Below the pieces are notes generated by a model. The model saw nothing but the letters and a program-made list of their open reading frames with translations, ran no database searches and had not been told where the DNA came from. A DNA stretch of 16,901 bases from Lachnospiraceae bacterium. Lineage in GTDB: Bacteria; Bacillota; Clostridia; Lachnospirales; Lachnospiraceae. The DNA is taken from positions 1 to 16,901 of the forward strand of contig CAAFNG010000365.1 in NCBI GenBank assembly GCA_900764225.1, in the 5' to 3' direction. Positions 6,378 through 15,737 of the stretch are shown here, piece after piece. The translations under genes were made by a program, and so were the position numbers. Within the stretch, counting starts at the first letter, position 1, and each line of letters begins with the position of its first letter.

Positions 6378-7002
6378 CGATCATGTACAGAAGTGCATTT
6401 ACGATACATGCTGCGATATTGCTTCCACCCTTGCGTCCTTTTGCTACAATATACGGAACGTCTGCATGCATGATCAGTTCTTTTGACTGTACCACATTGA
6501 CGAAGCCTACCGGCACGCCGATGATCAGCTCAGGATTAATCTTGCCTTCCTCGATCAGCTCATAAAGACGTACCAGAGCTGTAGGTGCATTTCCAATAGC
6601 AAAGATCAGCTTCTCATCCATCTGAGCTGCTTTATCCATGCTGGCGGTCGCTCTTGTAGTGCCGTTCTTTTTTGCCATGGCAGCTACATCTGTGTCGGAC
6701 ATGAAGCAGTATGCCTCACCACCGTAGCGTGCCAGTGCATGCTTGTTGATGCCGGCTTTTGCCATCTGGGTATCTGTTACAATGCAGGCACCGTTGCGGA
6801 TGGCTTCCAGTGCTTTCTCCACAGCACCTTCGGAAAAGCAGAGATTTTTGGCATAATCAAAATCTGCGCTGGTATGGATACAGCGTTTTACGATCAGCTC
6901 TGTTCCCGGGATCAGCGGAGTATCGCCAAGCTCCTGGGTAATGATCTCAAAGCTTCTTTTTTCGATCTCCATAGGTTTTACATTTTCAAGCTCTACTTTC
7001 AT
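6361..7002 (-). CDS. cbiC: Cobalt-precorrin-8 methylmutase CbiC (CobH family)
   Basis: This enzyme moves the methyl group from C11 to C12 of cobalt-precorrin-8 to give cobyrinic acid, the last change to the ring itself. The 213-residue length is typical. The catalytic His is His43 in CIHTSADFD (41-49), the same number as in the characterised CobH. The C-terminal [19 protein letters not shown] is also conserved. The ATG at 7002 overlaps the cbiP stop as ATGA, and GGAGG lies 10 bases upstream inside cbiP. It is the last gene of the cobalamin operon, although its substrate is made by the CbiJ-E-T protein encoded further upstream. Confidence 0.96.
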   Translation of the reverse strand: MKVELENVKPMEIEKRSFEIITQELGDTPLIPGTELIVKRCIHTSADFDYAKNLCFSEGAVEKALEAIRNGACIVTDTQMAKAGINKHALARYGGEAYCFMSDTDVAAMAKKNGTTRATASMDKAAQMDEKLIFAIGNAPTALVRLYELIEEGKINPELIIGVPVGFVNVVQSKELIMHADVPYIVAKGRKGGSNIAACIVNALLYMIDNRRD

Positions 7003-8525
7003 TTCTCTTCTTCCTCCGTAATCCCGTTTTCCAGAATCTCATAGATTTTTTTCATATCCATATGTTTTCGTAATTCTGCTGCCAGAATATCATACTGCTG
7101 TTCCTTGAATGCCGCAAAATCCACGCCCGTCATGTTCTCCACATCGATGCCTTTTTTCTCGCCGATCACACGAATGATGGCTTCTGCTGATTCTTCCTTG
7201 TCAAATACACCGTGGATATAGGTTCCGCACACATTTCCCGCAAAAGCACCTTCTTCTTTCTTTTCGCCGCTGACGCTGTCTGTGATCCTGGTAGCTGTGC
7301 CTGCATTTTTCTTCAGGACACTTTCTCCCATATGGATCTCATAACCTTCGATCTCCGCACCGGAAAGAGGTGCAAACACGCCGGAAAGCTCTCCGAAATG
7401 TCCCTGCACTCTTGTCCGGGTCTTTTTCTCTGCAAAAACAGTTTCCATGGGAAGAAGTCCCATGCCCTTCATGGAACCGCCGTTTTCCACGCCATGAGGG
7501 TCACTTAAGGTCTCACCCAGCATCTGATAACCGCCGCAGACACCAAAGATCAGCTTTCCTCTGGAAGCTTCTTTAAGAACCGTTGCCTCCATGCCACTCT
7601 CCCGCATCCAGATCAGATCACCCATAGTATTCTTGGTTCCCGGAAGAATGATCATATCCGGAGAATGCAGATCCCGCGGGTGCTTTACATAGCGAAGGGA
7701 AACCCCCGGAATACTCTCAAACGGATTGAAATCTGTGAAGTTGGAAATTCTTGGTGTACGGATCACCGCGATATCGATGACGCCAGCCTCCTGCTTCCGG
7801 TCAAAACGCTCTGTCAGGCTGTCCTCGTCCTCCACCTGGATATCCAGATAAGGGGCAACACCGACCACCGGAATACCGCTGCGTTCCTCAAGCATCTCCA
7901 CGCCAGGGTCCAGAATGGTCTTATCCCCACGGAATTTATTGATGATCAGACCTTTTACCATGGCTTTCTCATCTTCTTCCAGAAGCTCTACGGTTCCGAT
8001 CAGCTGTGCAAAAACACCGCCCCTGTCAATATCCCCCACAAGAAGGACCGGTGCTTTGGCCATTTTCGCCATTCCCATGTTTACGATATCCTCATCCTTT
8101 AAGTTGATCTCTGCCGGGCTTCCTGCACCTTCGATCACGATGATATCATTTTCTGCTGCAAGGGCATTGTAAGCCTTCATCACATCCGGAACCAGTTTTT
8201 TCTTATATTTGAAGTAATCCCTGGCACTCATGGTTCCAAGAACCTCGCCGTTTACGATCACCTGGGAACCCACATCATTCGTTGGTTTAAGAAGGATCGG
8301 GTTCATAAGAACCGATGGCTTGATCCCGGCTGCCTCTGCCTGCATGACCTGGGCACGGCCCATCTCCAGTCCGTCCTCCGTGATAAAAGAATTCAGTGCC
8401 ATATTCTGTGATTTAAAGGGAGCCACTTTGTAACCGTCCTGCTTAAAAATCCTGCAAAGTCCTGCGGCCAGCAGACTCTTTCCGGCATTGGACATGGTTC
8501 CCTGTACCATTATTGCTTTTGCCAT
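6999..8525 (-). CDS. cbiP: Adenosylcobyric acid synthase (glutamine-hydrolysing) CbiP/CobQ
   Basis: This enzyme amidates carboxylates b, d, e and g of adenosylcobyrinic a,c-diamide, using four glutamines and ATP. The 508 residues contain an N-terminal dethiobiotin-synthetase-like ATPase domain with [15 protein letters not shown] (9-23) and [10 protein letters not shown] (37-46). The C-terminal class I glutaminase-like domain has the nucleophile Cys330 in [11 protein letters not shown] (327-337) and His438 in GTYIHGVFD (434-442). The ATG at 8525 lies 16 bases inside the end of cobD, with GGGAGG upstream in cobD coding sequence. It ends in a 4-base ATGA overlap with cbiC, indicating translational coupling. 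Confidence 0.97.
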   Translation of the reverse strand: MAKAIMVQGTMSNAGKSLLAAGLCRIFKQDGYKVAPFKSQNMALNSFITEDGLEMGRAQVMQAEAAGIKPSVLMNPILLKPTNDVGSQVIVNGEVLGTMSARDYFKYKKKLVPDVMKAYNALAAENDIIVIEGAGSPAEINLKDEDIVNMGMAKMAKAPVLLVGDIDRGGVFAQLIGTVELLEEDEKAMVKGLIINKFRGDKTILDPGVEMLEERSGIPVVGVAPYLDIQVEDEDSLTERFDRKQEAGVIDIAVIRTPRISNFTDFNPFESIPGVSLRYVKHPRDLHSPDMIILPGTKNTMGDLIWMRESGMEATVLKEASRGKLIFGVCGGYQMLGETLSDPHGVENGGSMKGMGLLPMETVFAEKKTRTRVQGHFGELSGVFAPLSGAEIEGYEIHMGESVLKKNAGTATRITDSVSGEKKEEGAFAGNVCGTYIHGVFDKEESAEAIIRVIGEKKGIDVENMTGVDFAAFKEQQYDILAAELRKHMDMKKIYEILENGITEEEEK

Positions 8526-9562
8526 AAAATACCTCCCTCAAGTACTTCGATCAGTTTTACATTCTCTTCATGTGTTTTTACCGCGATCCGGTAAAAGCCC
8601 TTCGTAAGCCCCGGATAATTGCTGCAGTCGCGGATCAGGATCCGTTTCCGGAGACAGAAATCAAACAGTTCCTCCGGCCCCTTGAAAAAAATGTAATTGG
8701 CCTCTGAGGGAAATACCTGATACCCGATGCGGGTCATCTCCTCCTTCAGCCACTGTGACTCCTGAAAAACTGTCTGACGGCCTTTTTCCACATACTCTGT
8801 CTCGGTCAGCGCCTGGATTCCTGCTGCCTGTGCCATAGTGGAAACATTCCATGGCTGAACGCAGAGTTCCATCTTTTCCAGAAGTTTCCGGTTGGAACAA
8901 AGTCCGTAGCCCAGCCGCACACCGGCCATTGCATACCGCTTGGTAAATGCTTTCAGGATAAAAAGATTGTTAAACCCGGAAAGTGACCGTTTCAGCGAAT
9001 ATGCTTCCGGCTCTTTTACAAAATCAAGGAAGCATTCATCCACAACAAGAAGGATATCAAGTTTCCTGCACTTCTCCAGGATTTTTTTCAGAAGACGGTG
9101 CGAGATCAGCATACCGGTAGGATTGTTTGGGTTGCACAAAAACGCCATATCCAGCCCCTTATGAAGAATATCCAGATACTCCTCTCCCAGCACGAAACCG
9201 GCATTTTCTGTAAGCATATAATATCCCAGCTCACAGCCGGTACTGTGAAGTGCCTGACCGTATTCTGCAAAAGTCGGTGCCGGGATCAGGGCCTTTTTCG
9301 GATTTACCGCACGGCACAGGGTAAAGATCACCTCTGCCGCACCGTTGCCGCAGATCACCTCATCCTTCTGTACACCCTCATATTCCGCGATTTTTTCCCG
9401 GAGGATATCGCATCCCACCTGAGGGTACTGGGCAATGTGATCCAGGCTTTTGATAATGGCCTGCTTCACGCTTTCCGGCGTCCCCAGAGGATTCAAGTTC
9501 GCAGAAAAATCAAGACAATCCTTATATTTGTATACGTCTCCTCCATGCATGTGTTTTGTCAT
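8510..9562 (-). CDS. cobD: Threonine-phosphate decarboxylase CobD (class I/II aminotransferase fold)
   Basis: This PLP enzyme decarboxylates L-threonine O-3-phosphate to (R)-1-amino-2-propanol phosphate, the arm that links the corrin ring to the lower nucleotide. The 350 residues resemble histidinol-phosphate aminotransferase but begin with HGGDVYKY and [10 protein letters not shown] (18-27), typical of CobD. The motifs are CNPNNPTG (143-150), Asp175 in VVDECF, and the PLP-binding Lys208 in [16 protein letters not shown] (204-219). The ATG at 9562 has GGAG 8 bases upstream. Unlike some archaeal CobDs there is no long C-terminal extension. It directly follows cbiB, whose product uses the aminopropanol phosphate. 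A histidinol-phosphate aminotransferase is the alternative, but the cobalamin context argues against it. Confidence 0.93.
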   Translation of the reverse strand: MTKHMHGGDVYKYKDCLDFSANLNPLGTPESVKQAIIKSLDHIAQYPQVGCDILREKIAEYEGVQKDEVICGNGAAEVIFTLCRAVNPKKALIPAPTFAEYGQALHSTGCELGYYMLTENAGFVLGEEYLDILHKGLDMAFLCNPNNPTGMLISHRLLKKILEKCRKLDILLVVDECFLDFVKEPEAYSLKRSLSGFNNLFILKAFTKRYAMAGVRLGYGLCSNRKLLEKMELCVQPWNVSTMAQAAGIQALTETEYVEKGRQTVFQESQWLKEEMTRIGYQVFPSEANYIFFKGPEELFDFCLRKRILIRDCSNYPGLTKGFYRIAVKTHEENVKLIEVLEGGILWQKQ

Positions 9563-9596
9563 TGGTCACTCTCCTGTATATTTGTCATAATTCCGT

Positions 9597-10571
9597 TCAG
9601 AGAATCAGCATACGGATTCCTCCACTGATCAGAAGAAATACGATGACTCCCAGTATTGATGCTGCGTACATCAGACGATTGGCCCTTTTGATATCCTCCG
9701 GCTCTATCGGACGGATCGGATCACCAATCGTAGGTTTTTCATATAATTTTCCAAAATAATATGCATTTCCCGCAAGCTGTACATCCAGAGCTCCTGCCAT
9801 AGCCGCCTCTGTCTGTGCAGAGTTGGGGCTTGCATGATTGCGGCGGTCCCTTAGATAGATCTTCGCTGCGTTTCTGGTATCCATCCCTGTAAAAACAGTT
9901 CCTGCCACCATCAGCCAGCCGGATATCCTGGCCGGGATATAATTGGCCACATCATCAAGCTTCGCGGCCACGCGGCCGAAATACAGATATTTATCATTCT
10001 TATAGCCCAGCATGGAATCCATGGTATTGATGCCTTTGTAAAGAAACATCAGCGGCACGCCTCCGATAGCCATATAAAACATCGGCGCGATCACACCATC
10101 CGAAGCATTCTCCGCCACAGTTTCAACTGCCGCCTTTGTCACACCCGTCTCGGTAAGCTCCTTGGTGTCACGACCCACGATCATGGATACTGCATAGCGA
10201 GCCTCATCCAGTGTGCCGTTCACCAGCCGGTCATAAACCTTCATGCTCTCATCCTTCAGGGAACGGGTCGCAAGAAGCTGATAACACCAGAACGCTTCCA
10301 GGATAAATCCGGCCCATGGCAGATAGCGGTAAAGATAATGCAGTACCAGAAGCGGTACTCCGCCGCTGAAAAGACAGATCAGAACTACGATCAGAAAACC
10401 ACCTGCAAGTTCTCCTCCATGATTTTTCGGAAAAATCTTACGGATCGCTTTTTCCAGCACTGCGATCAGATTTCCAATGACGCAGATCGGATGATAAAGC
10501 CATCTCGGATCCCCGATCAGAAGATCCAGCACAAAACCAACAGCCAGTGCCGGCAGACTATATTTCAGCAT
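9597..10571 (-). CDS. cbiB: Adenosylcobinamide-phosphate synthase CbiB (membrane protein)
   Basis: This integral membrane enzyme joins aminopropanol phosphate to adenosylcobyric acid. The 324 residues contain hydrophobic membrane segments near the N-terminus, around 55-85, in the 190-210 region and at the C-terminus (ILGVIVFLLISGG). Conserved motifs are DLLIGDPRWLYHP, ETVAENASDGVIAP, NTMDSMLGYKN and NHASPNSAQTEAAMAGAL. The start is placed at 10571: GGAGG (10586-10582) lies 10 bases upstream and the family begins shortly before VGFVLDLLIGDP. The longer frame from 10646 would extend the 14-base overlap with cbiA to 89 bases and put the ribosome binding site inside the gene. Confidence 0.95.
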   Translation of the reverse strand: MLKYSLPALAVGFVLDLLIGDPRWLYHPICVIGNLIAVLEKAIRKIFPKNHGGELAGGFLIVVLICLFSGGVPLLVLHYLYRYLPWAGFILEAFWCYQLLATRSLKDESMKVYDRLVNGTLDEARYAVSMIVGRDTKELTETGVTKAAVETVAENASDGVIAPMFYMAIGGVPLMFLYKGINTMDSMLGYKNDKYLYFGRVAAKLDDVANYIPARISGWLMVAGTVFTGMDTRNAAKIYLRDRRNHASPNSAQTEAAMAGALDVQLAGNAYYFGKLYEKPTIGDPIRPIEPEDIKRANRLMYAASILGVIVFLLISGGIRMLIL

Positions 10572-11955
10572 CTTTTTTCTGCCTCCGTTCTTTTTTGTAT
10601 TCCAGCGCATTTCCCAGAAAATGTGCCGGAACCTTTGGATTTCCATAATAGTAGAGATGCGGAAATCCTGCTATCAGACGGCCTTCTCTGTGCATGCAGT
10701 CCCAGCCCCGGGTGGATGCCGGCTTCGCTGCATGAAAAGCTTCTCCACAGTTTGTAGAATCAAAATAGTGGAACTCATGGGCCGGGATCTCGCCCATACC
10801 CGTATCCGTTTTTTCCGTAAGGGTAATATATCCAAAACGGTTCAGCTTCGGTGTGCGGAAGGCTTTTCCAGGAATCACACCGCAGAGCTTCCGGAATTTC
10901 CCGTCCATATCCTCCATCTCCTGATGAAGATACATAAAACCGCCACATTCAGCCAGACATGGCATTCCGTCCAGGATAGTCTCCCGGATAGCACTGCACA
11001 TGGACTGGTTATTCTCAAGAGCTTCTCCGTTTAATTCCGGATAACCGCCACACAACAGCAGCCCGTCAAGATTCTCCGGAAGTTCCCTGTCATGGATCGG
11101 AGAAAAATGAACAAGCTTTGCTCCCATCTGCTCCAGAAGTGCCAGATTATCTGCATAAAAGAAACAGAAAGCCTCATCATCTGCCACGCCGATCCGCACA
11201 GGCTCCTCTGTACGATATCCAAACGCCGGATCTGCGTCTTTCAGATCTTCAGAAGCCGAAAGCTCCGGTGCTTCCCCGGCAAGTTCCAGAATCCCGTCAA
11301 TATCCAGCGTTTTTTCCAGAACTTCCGAAAGCTTCATAAGACGCGCTTTCAGCTCCGGAATCTCCTCTGGAAGCACCAGACCAAGATGGCGGCTCTCGAT
11401 AACACAGTCCTCCACCTTCGGCACATAGCCCAGAACCTTCACTGAAAGCTCTTCTTCCAGAAGCTTTTTCATCCGGGGATAAAGCATAGGCGACATCTGG
11501 TTAAAGATCACGCCCTGAATATGACTGTCCTTACGGTACTCCAGGAAGCCTTTCACATAAGCAGCCAGGGAAACACTCATTCCTCTGCTGTTGACGATCA
11601 GGATCACCGGTGTATCGGTAGCAGAGGCCAGATCATAGGCACTTGCCTTCGTTGTCGTGCCTGCCACGCCGTCATAATATCCCATGACGCCTTCCATCAC
11701 AGCGATCTCATATCCTGCAGTGTTTTTTGCCAGAAGGTATCTTGTTCTGTCCTCTCCTGTAAAAAAGGTATCCAGGTTCCGGGATTTCGTGCCGATCACA
11801 CGGCTGTGAAACATTGGATCAATGTAGTCCGGCCCGCATTTAAAAGAAGCCGTCTTTAACCCACGGTTCACCAGTGCCTGCAAAAGCCCACAGGTGATCA
11901 GGGTTTTTCCGCTTCCGCTGGCTCCTGCCGCCAGAAGTATTCTTGGAATCTTCAC
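10558..11955 (-). CDS. cbiA: Cobyrinic acid a,c-diamide synthase CbiA
   Basis: This enzyme amidates the a and c carboxylates of cobyrinic acid using glutamine and ATP. The 465 residues have a P-loop GASGSGKT (11-18), a conserved FKCGPDYIDPMFH (38-50), and a C-terminal class I glutaminase-like domain with nucleophile Cys337 in LAECGGFMYL (334-343) and His433 in GFPHLYYYGNP (430-440). Translation starts at GTG (11955), directly abutting the TAA stop of the CbiJ-E-T gene; GGAGG lies 8 bases upstream within that gene's last codons, so the two are probably coupled. CbiA and CbiP share ancestry, but the active-site order and length identify this one as CbiA. Confidence 0.96.
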   Translation of the reverse strand: MKIPRILLAAGASGSGKTLITCGLLQALVNRGLKTASFKCGPDYIDPMFHSRVIGTKSRNLDTFFTGEDRTRYLLAKNTAGYEIAVMEGVMGYYDGVAGTTTKASAYDLASATDTPVILIVNSRGMSVSLAAYVKGFLEYRKDSHIQGVIFNQMSPMLYPRMKKLLEEELSVKVLGYVPKVEDCVIESRHLGLVLPEEIPELKARLMKLSEVLEKTLDIDGILELAGEAPELSASEDLKDADPAFGYRTEEPVRIGVADDEAFCFFYADNLALLEQMGAKLVHFSPIHDRELPENLDGLLLCGGYPELNGEALENNQSMCSAIRETILDGMPCLAECGGFMYLHQEMEDMDGKFRKLCGVIPGKAFRTPKLNRFGYITLTEKTDTGMGEIPAHEFHYFDSTNCGEAFHAAKPASTRGWDCMHREGRLIAGFPHLYYYGNPKVPAHFLGNALEYKKERRQKKDAEI

Positions 11956-13929
11956 TTAAATTTCCTCCCCTCTTCCGGTACAGGAAATGATATAGATTGG
12001 ATTTTCTCCCATCATCATATGGTATCTTCCAATAGATTTGGAACGTGCAGCTCCAAGCTGTACGATATCCACATCTGTGAGATCAAAATCCCGGATTGCG
12101 TTCATGGCTTCTGTCACGGTTTCCAGAGTGATACAGTTGATCACTATACGGACTTTGGGATTTTTTTCCAGGAGAAGCTTCACGATCGCATTCATGTTTC
12201 CTGATGAACCGCCGATAAACGCATGTGTCGGAACCGGAAGCTCTGTCATGGCCTCCGGAGCTGTTCCCGATACGATGGTAAGATTATCTGCCGCAAATTT
12301 CTGTTTATTCTCCTTCAGCAGCGCCAGCGCATCCTCCTTCTTCTCGATGGCATAGACCTCGCCATTCCATGCCCGAAGTGCCATCTCAATAGATACCGAA
12401 CCGGTACCTGCGCCTACATCGTAGCATACAGAATCTTCCCCAAGACGCAGCTTGGAAAGGGATACCGTCCGCACCTCTTCCTTTGTCATAGGTGCCTTGC
12501 CCCTTAAAAATTCCTCGTCACAGATACCGTGAACCGCACTGAAAGCTCTCGTATTCTCATTGTATGCGGTCACAACACTTAAGGCATCACCACGGTATTC
12601 CGTGAGATTTGCTGCTTTATCATGAAAGATCTTTTCGTTTTCGTAAGAAAGATTTTCTCCTACATAAAGTGTCACATCACCCATTCCGTAATAAACAAGC
12701 TTTGATGCAAGAGCTGCCACCCCGTCTTCTGTTCCCAGAATGGAAAATACCTTCCTGTTATGACGGATCAGCGACACCAGATTGCACTTTCTGCCATGAG
12801 CACTGACAATCTTCGCATCATCCCAGGAAAGACCGATCTTTGCCATAAAATATACCACGGATGAGATTCCACAGATTACCTGCACTTCCTCGCCCAGAAG
12901 ATCCACAAGCTTCTTCGCGCCACTGTAAAAGCCCACATCACCGGAAAGCGCAATGGCAACTGTCCGGTATTCCGGATGCGCTTTGATGTATTCCACGATC
13001 CGGTCACTGCGGTATTCATGAAGCACTGCCTGCCCCGGTTTCTGCACAGCATCTGTCATCCGCTTCGCGCCGATCAGAAGCTCCGCTTCATCAAAAGCCT
13101 GTTTCCCTTCCAGGGTCAGGGTCTTCTGTGCACCCATGCCGATTCCCACAAGAGAAACCTTCTGCTCCAGTTTGAGATCGAACAGCTTTGCCAGAAAGCC
13201 TCTGGCCTCCGGCAGGGAAAGTCCCTCCTCCTTAAGCGGACGTCCGATGATCACAGGTGTCACACCGCAGCGCTGGCAGGCTTCCAGCTTCTCCGGAAAA
13301 CCTCCCGCAAAGCCGGTATCCTTTGTCACAAGATAGCTGCACTGGAACTGCCTGAGCATAGCTTCGTTGATCTCCGTGGAAAAAGGTCCCTGCATACCGA
13401 TGAGATGCTTTCCCTCGATTCCAAGCTCTGCACAGGACTGTATTACAAACGGAATAGACAGCACTCTGGCAAAAAGGCGTTCCCTGTAATCAGGGATCAC
13501 CGTGAATTTCGCCAGCTCCTTGCTCCCCGTTGTGAGAAAAATGTTCCCCTCTGTACCGGAGAGAAATTCTGCTGCTGCTTCCGGACTGTCCACATAGACC
13601 GCCTGGCCACTTTTTTCCCCTTCCGGGCGCAGTACACGCTGGTATCGCACTGCGGCGTTCTCGCAGGCTGTTCGTATATTTTTTGTTACTTCTGCGGCAT
13701 AGGGATGTGTGGCATCCAGCACGATCTCCGGTGTCTCCTTCCGGAAAAGCTCCTCCATATCCTCTGTTTTCAACCTTCCGGCGCTGACATGAAGGAAATC
13801 ATTTTTTGTAAGAAGAGAGCCGCCATACTCCGTCGCCGCACAGGCATAGACAGAAATCCGGTTCTCTGAGAGAAACTCGCAGAGTGCATAGCCTTCTGTG
13901 GTGCCTGCAAAAACAATGGCTTTATACAT
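11956..13929 (-). CDS. Trifunctional fusion CbiJ-CbiE-CbiT (precorrin-6A reductase + C5 and C15 methyltransferases)
   Basis: One 657-residue chain contains three enzymes. Residues 1-252 are a CbiJ/CobK reductase with FAGTTEG (7-13), DATHPYA (72-78) and TGSKEL (134-139). Residues 256 to about 460 are a CbiE tetrapyrrole methylase with VGIGMGAQKTLTLEG (261-275) and LSGDVGFYSGA (328-338). Residues about 464-657 are CbiT, with MTKEEVRTVSLSKLRL (481-496) and the SAM loop YDVGAGTGSVSIEMA (503-517). CbiJ reduces cobalt-precorrin-6A to 6B with NAD(P)H, CbiT methylates C15 and removes the acetate carboxylate, and CbiE methylates C5 to give cobalt-precorrin-8. These are three consecutive steps, and the product is used by CbiC. 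The frame is continuous without an internal stop. The gene overlaps cbiH by 8 bases and touches cbiA. Confidence 0.95.
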   Translation of the reverse strand: MYKAIVFAGTTEGYALCEFLSENRISVYACAATEYGGSLLTKNDFLHVSAGRLKTEDMEELFRKETPEIVLDATHPYAAEVTKNIRTACENAAVRYQRVLRPEGEKSGQAVYVDSPEAAAEFLSGTEGNIFLTTGSKELAKFTVIPDYRERLFARVLSIPFVIQSCAELGIEGKHLIGMQGPFSTEINEAMLRQFQCSYLVTKDTGFAGGFPEKLEACQRCGVTPVIIGRPLKEEGLSLPEARGFLAKLFDLKLEQKVSLVGIGMGAQKTLTLEGKQAFDEAELLIGAKRMTDAVQKPGQAVLHEYRSDRIVEYIKAHPEYRTVAIALSGDVGFYSGAKKLVDLLGEEVQVICGISSVVYFMAKIGLSWDDAKIVSAHGRKCNLVSLIRHNRKVFSILGTEDGVAALASKLVYYGMGDVTLYVGENLSYENEKIFHDKAANLTEYRGDALSVVTAYNENTRAFSAVHGICDEEFLRGKAPMTKEEVRTVSLSKLRLGEDSVCYDVGAGTGSVSIEMALRAWNGEVYAIEKKEDALALLKENKQKFAADNLTIVSGTAPEAMTELPVPTHAFIGGSSGNMNAIVKLLLEKNPKVRIVINCITLETVTEAMNAIRDFDLTDVDIVQLGAARSKSIGRYHMMMGENPIYIISCTGRGEEI

Positions 13930-14653
13930 TCTTATATCCTCTTGGTGTTACCATCTTGCCGCCGATGTTCTTTGTCTGGGAATTTCCCACAAAAACAGTG
14001 GTAAACATATCTACTTCTGTATCACGAAGCTCCTTTAAGGTCATCACCTGTGCAGTCTCGCCGTCTCTTGCGATCTGTGCAACTGTACCGCAGACAGTAT
14101 CCGGGGATTTGTATTTCATCATCAGGTCGCATGCTTTCTGGAGATAATCCTTACGCTTTCTGCTGGATGGGTTGTACAGGCATACCACAAAATCAGCCTG
14201 TGCTGCTGCCAGAAGTCTTGCCTCGATCTTTTCCCACGGTGTGAGAAGGTCACTTAAACTGATCAGGCAGAAATCATGGATCAGCGGTGCACCAAGAACA
14301 GCAGCTCCGCCGGTTGCAGCTGTAACGCCCGGAATAATGGTAAGCTCAACATCCGGATAGTTCTCTCCTACTTCATACATCAGTCCTGCCATGCCATAAA
14401 CACCGGCATCACCGCTGCAGATCATGGAAACTGTTTTTCCTTTATTTGCCTCCTCGAAAGCAAGCACACAGCGGTCTACCTCTTTTTTCATCGGTGTTGT
14501 CATGAACTCTTTTCCTGCAAAATATTCCTTTACAAGGTCAACATATACAGTGTATCCGATGATCACATCACTTTCATTTAATGCACGGATCGCCCTTCCT
14601 GGCATCTGGTCGTATGCGCCCGGTCCAATTCCCACAACATAAATCTTACTCAA
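13922..14653 (-). CDS. cbiH: Cobalt-precorrin-3 C17-methyltransferase CbiH (CobJ family)
   Basis: This SAM-dependent tetrapyrrole methylase adds the C17 methyl group and contracts the ring to a delta-lactone in the anaerobic pathway. The 243 residues show the family order: IYVVGIGPGAYDQM near the N-terminus, ICSGDAGVYGMAG in the middle, and LISLSDLLTPW and VVCLYNPSS, typical of CobJ/CbiH. It lacks the C-terminal Fe-S extension seen in some long CbiH proteins. The start is a TTG at 14653, because GGAGG (14665-14661) lies 7 bases upstream and the protein then begins MSKIYVVGIGPG. A TTG further upstream (14680) precedes that site. The start overlaps the end of cbiG by 8 bases, and the stop overlaps the start of the CbiJ-E-T gene by 8 bases. 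Confidence 0.95.
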   Translation of the reverse strand: MSKIYVVGIGPGAYDQMPGRAIRALNESDVIIGYTVYVDLVKEYFAGKEFMTTPMKKEVDRCVLAFEEANKGKTVSMICSGDAGVYGMAGLMYEVGENYPDVELTIIPGVTAATGGAAVLGAPLIHDFCLISLSDLLTPWEKIEARLLAAAQADFVVCLYNPSSRKRKDYLQKACDLMMKYKSPDTVCGTVAQIARDGETAQVMTLKELRDTEVDMFTTVFVGNSQTKNIGGKMVTPRGYKNV

Positions 14654-15734
14654 AACGTATCCTCCGATTTCCGGCTGCAAGAGCGGTGGTCACACCGTCC
14701 CGGCCTGTTTTTTTTCTGATCAGGGTCCCCTCGCCTGAGGCCAGCACTGCGCTTCGCTCACAGACATTGTCCACACCTGTTATTTTCTTGACAAATTTTG
14801 ACGGAGTAAATTCTCCTTTTACTGCTTTCAGTTCCTCCTCCGTAAACGTCTGAAACGGAAGTGACCACTCTTTCGCAAGAGCTAAAAGACCCGGCTCTTC
14901 CTTTTTCAGATCAATACTTGCAATAGAACACAAAGCTTCTTTATACAAATCTGCTTCTTCCAGACAGTTTTCGGCTGCCTCAAGGATCACGGCTGCCTTT
15001 TTTTCCTTACGGCAACCCATTCCAAGAACAGCCACAGGCGGAATTACATGGACGGTATTTGGAAATGGCAGACAGCTCTTGTGAATCGTCACTGCAATAC
15101 CGGTTTCCGGTCTTTCTGCTGACTGCCCGGTGTATTTCTGCCCGGACATTGAAACCGGTTTTCCGGTGCTGTCACAGAGAACCAGCCCTTCCGGCAGTTC
15201 CCCCTCCCACGGAAATTCACTGTAAAAACCGATCTGTTCTCCGGAAAGCAGTGCAGCGGAAGCCTCCTTCGCCGCCTTCATATGAAAAATGGCACACCCA
15301 TTCTTTTTTGCAAAAACATCGACTGCAAAACGGCTGTGAAGATCTGTAGCAGTAGTTACTACAGGCGTAGCCTTAAGATGTGTGGCACAGCGAAGTGCCA
15401 GCTCATTAGCACCTCCAAGATGCCCGGAAAGAAGGGAGATCACAAATTTCCCACATTCATCGATCACAAGAACAGCGGGATCTGTTTTTTTCCCCACAAT
15501 ATAAGGTGCAATACTGCGTACGGCGATCCCGCAGGCACCGATAAAGATCACTCCATCCATTCCGGAATAGAACTGTTCTCCTGCCCACTGTGAGGTGGAA
15601 GCAGCCAGAGAATCCGGAAGATACCGGCTCTTTTTTGCCAGCGTTACCATATCCCCTTCTCTTTGCAGTGCCTTTTGAAGTTTTTCTCCTGTCTCCAGCC
15701 CTGTCATACTGAAGCAAATCATGGAAATATTCAT
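14646..15734 (-). CDS. cbiG: Cobalt-precorrin-5A hydrolase CbiG
   Basis: This enzyme opens the delta-lactone of cobalt-precorrin-5A and releases acetaldehyde, a step found only in the oxygen-independent pathway. The 362 residues include all three regions: an N-terminal domain with GACGIAVRSIAPYI (66-79) and SGHLGGANELA (103-113), a variable middle part, and a C-terminal CobE-like domain with GMGCRKEK (238-245) and a conserved ASGEGTLI-type segment near 332-339. The ATG at 15734 follows the cbiF stop by 3 bases. Only a weak GAGG lies about 14 bases upstream, so translation may depend on coupling to cbiF. Its presence is the clearest marker of the anaerobic route. Confidence 0.95.
   Translation of the reverse strand: MNISMICFSMTGLETGEKLQKALQREGDMVTLAKKSRYLPDSLAASTSQWAGEQFYSGMDGVIFIGACGIAVRSIAPYIVGKKTDPAVLVIDECGKFVISLLSGHLGGANELALRCATHLKATPVVTTATDLHSRFAVDVFAKKNGCAIFHMKAAKEASAALLSGEQIGFYSEFPWEGELPEGLVLCDSTGKPVSMSGQKYTGQSAERPETGIAVTIHKSCLPFPNTVHVIPPVAVLGMGCRKEKKAAVILEAAENCLEEADLYKEALCSIASIDLKKEEPGLLALAKEWSLPFQTFTEEELKAVKGEFTPSKFVKKITGVDNVCERSAVLASGEGTLIRKKTGRDGVTTALAAGNRRIRFE
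14661..14665 (-). promoter_or_regulatory. Ribosome binding site fixing the TTG start of cbiH
   Basis: GGAGG on the minus strand, 7 bases before TTG at 14653, lies inside the last codons of cbiG. It is the only strong site near and decides the rare start codon. Confidence 0.8.
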
Positions 15735-15737
15735 GTT

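Noticed and set aside
9559..9588. Nine-codon mini-frame (start MTNIQESDQ) between cbiB and cobD whose TGA overlaps the cobD ATG
   Set aside because: It has no good ribosome binding site and is so short that chance explains it. The GGAG inside it serves cobD.
10572..10646. N-terminal extension of CbiB from an ATG at 10646
   Set aside because: It overlaps cbiA by 89 bases, adds a charged segment foreign to the family, and ignores the GGAGG site before 10571.
12976..13869. A 297-codon open frame on the plus strand opposite the CbiJ-E-T gene
   Set aside because: It lies entirely antisense to a gene with clear domain motifs and shows no recognisable motif of its own. Its His/Cys/Phe-rich composition is typical of a shadow frame.
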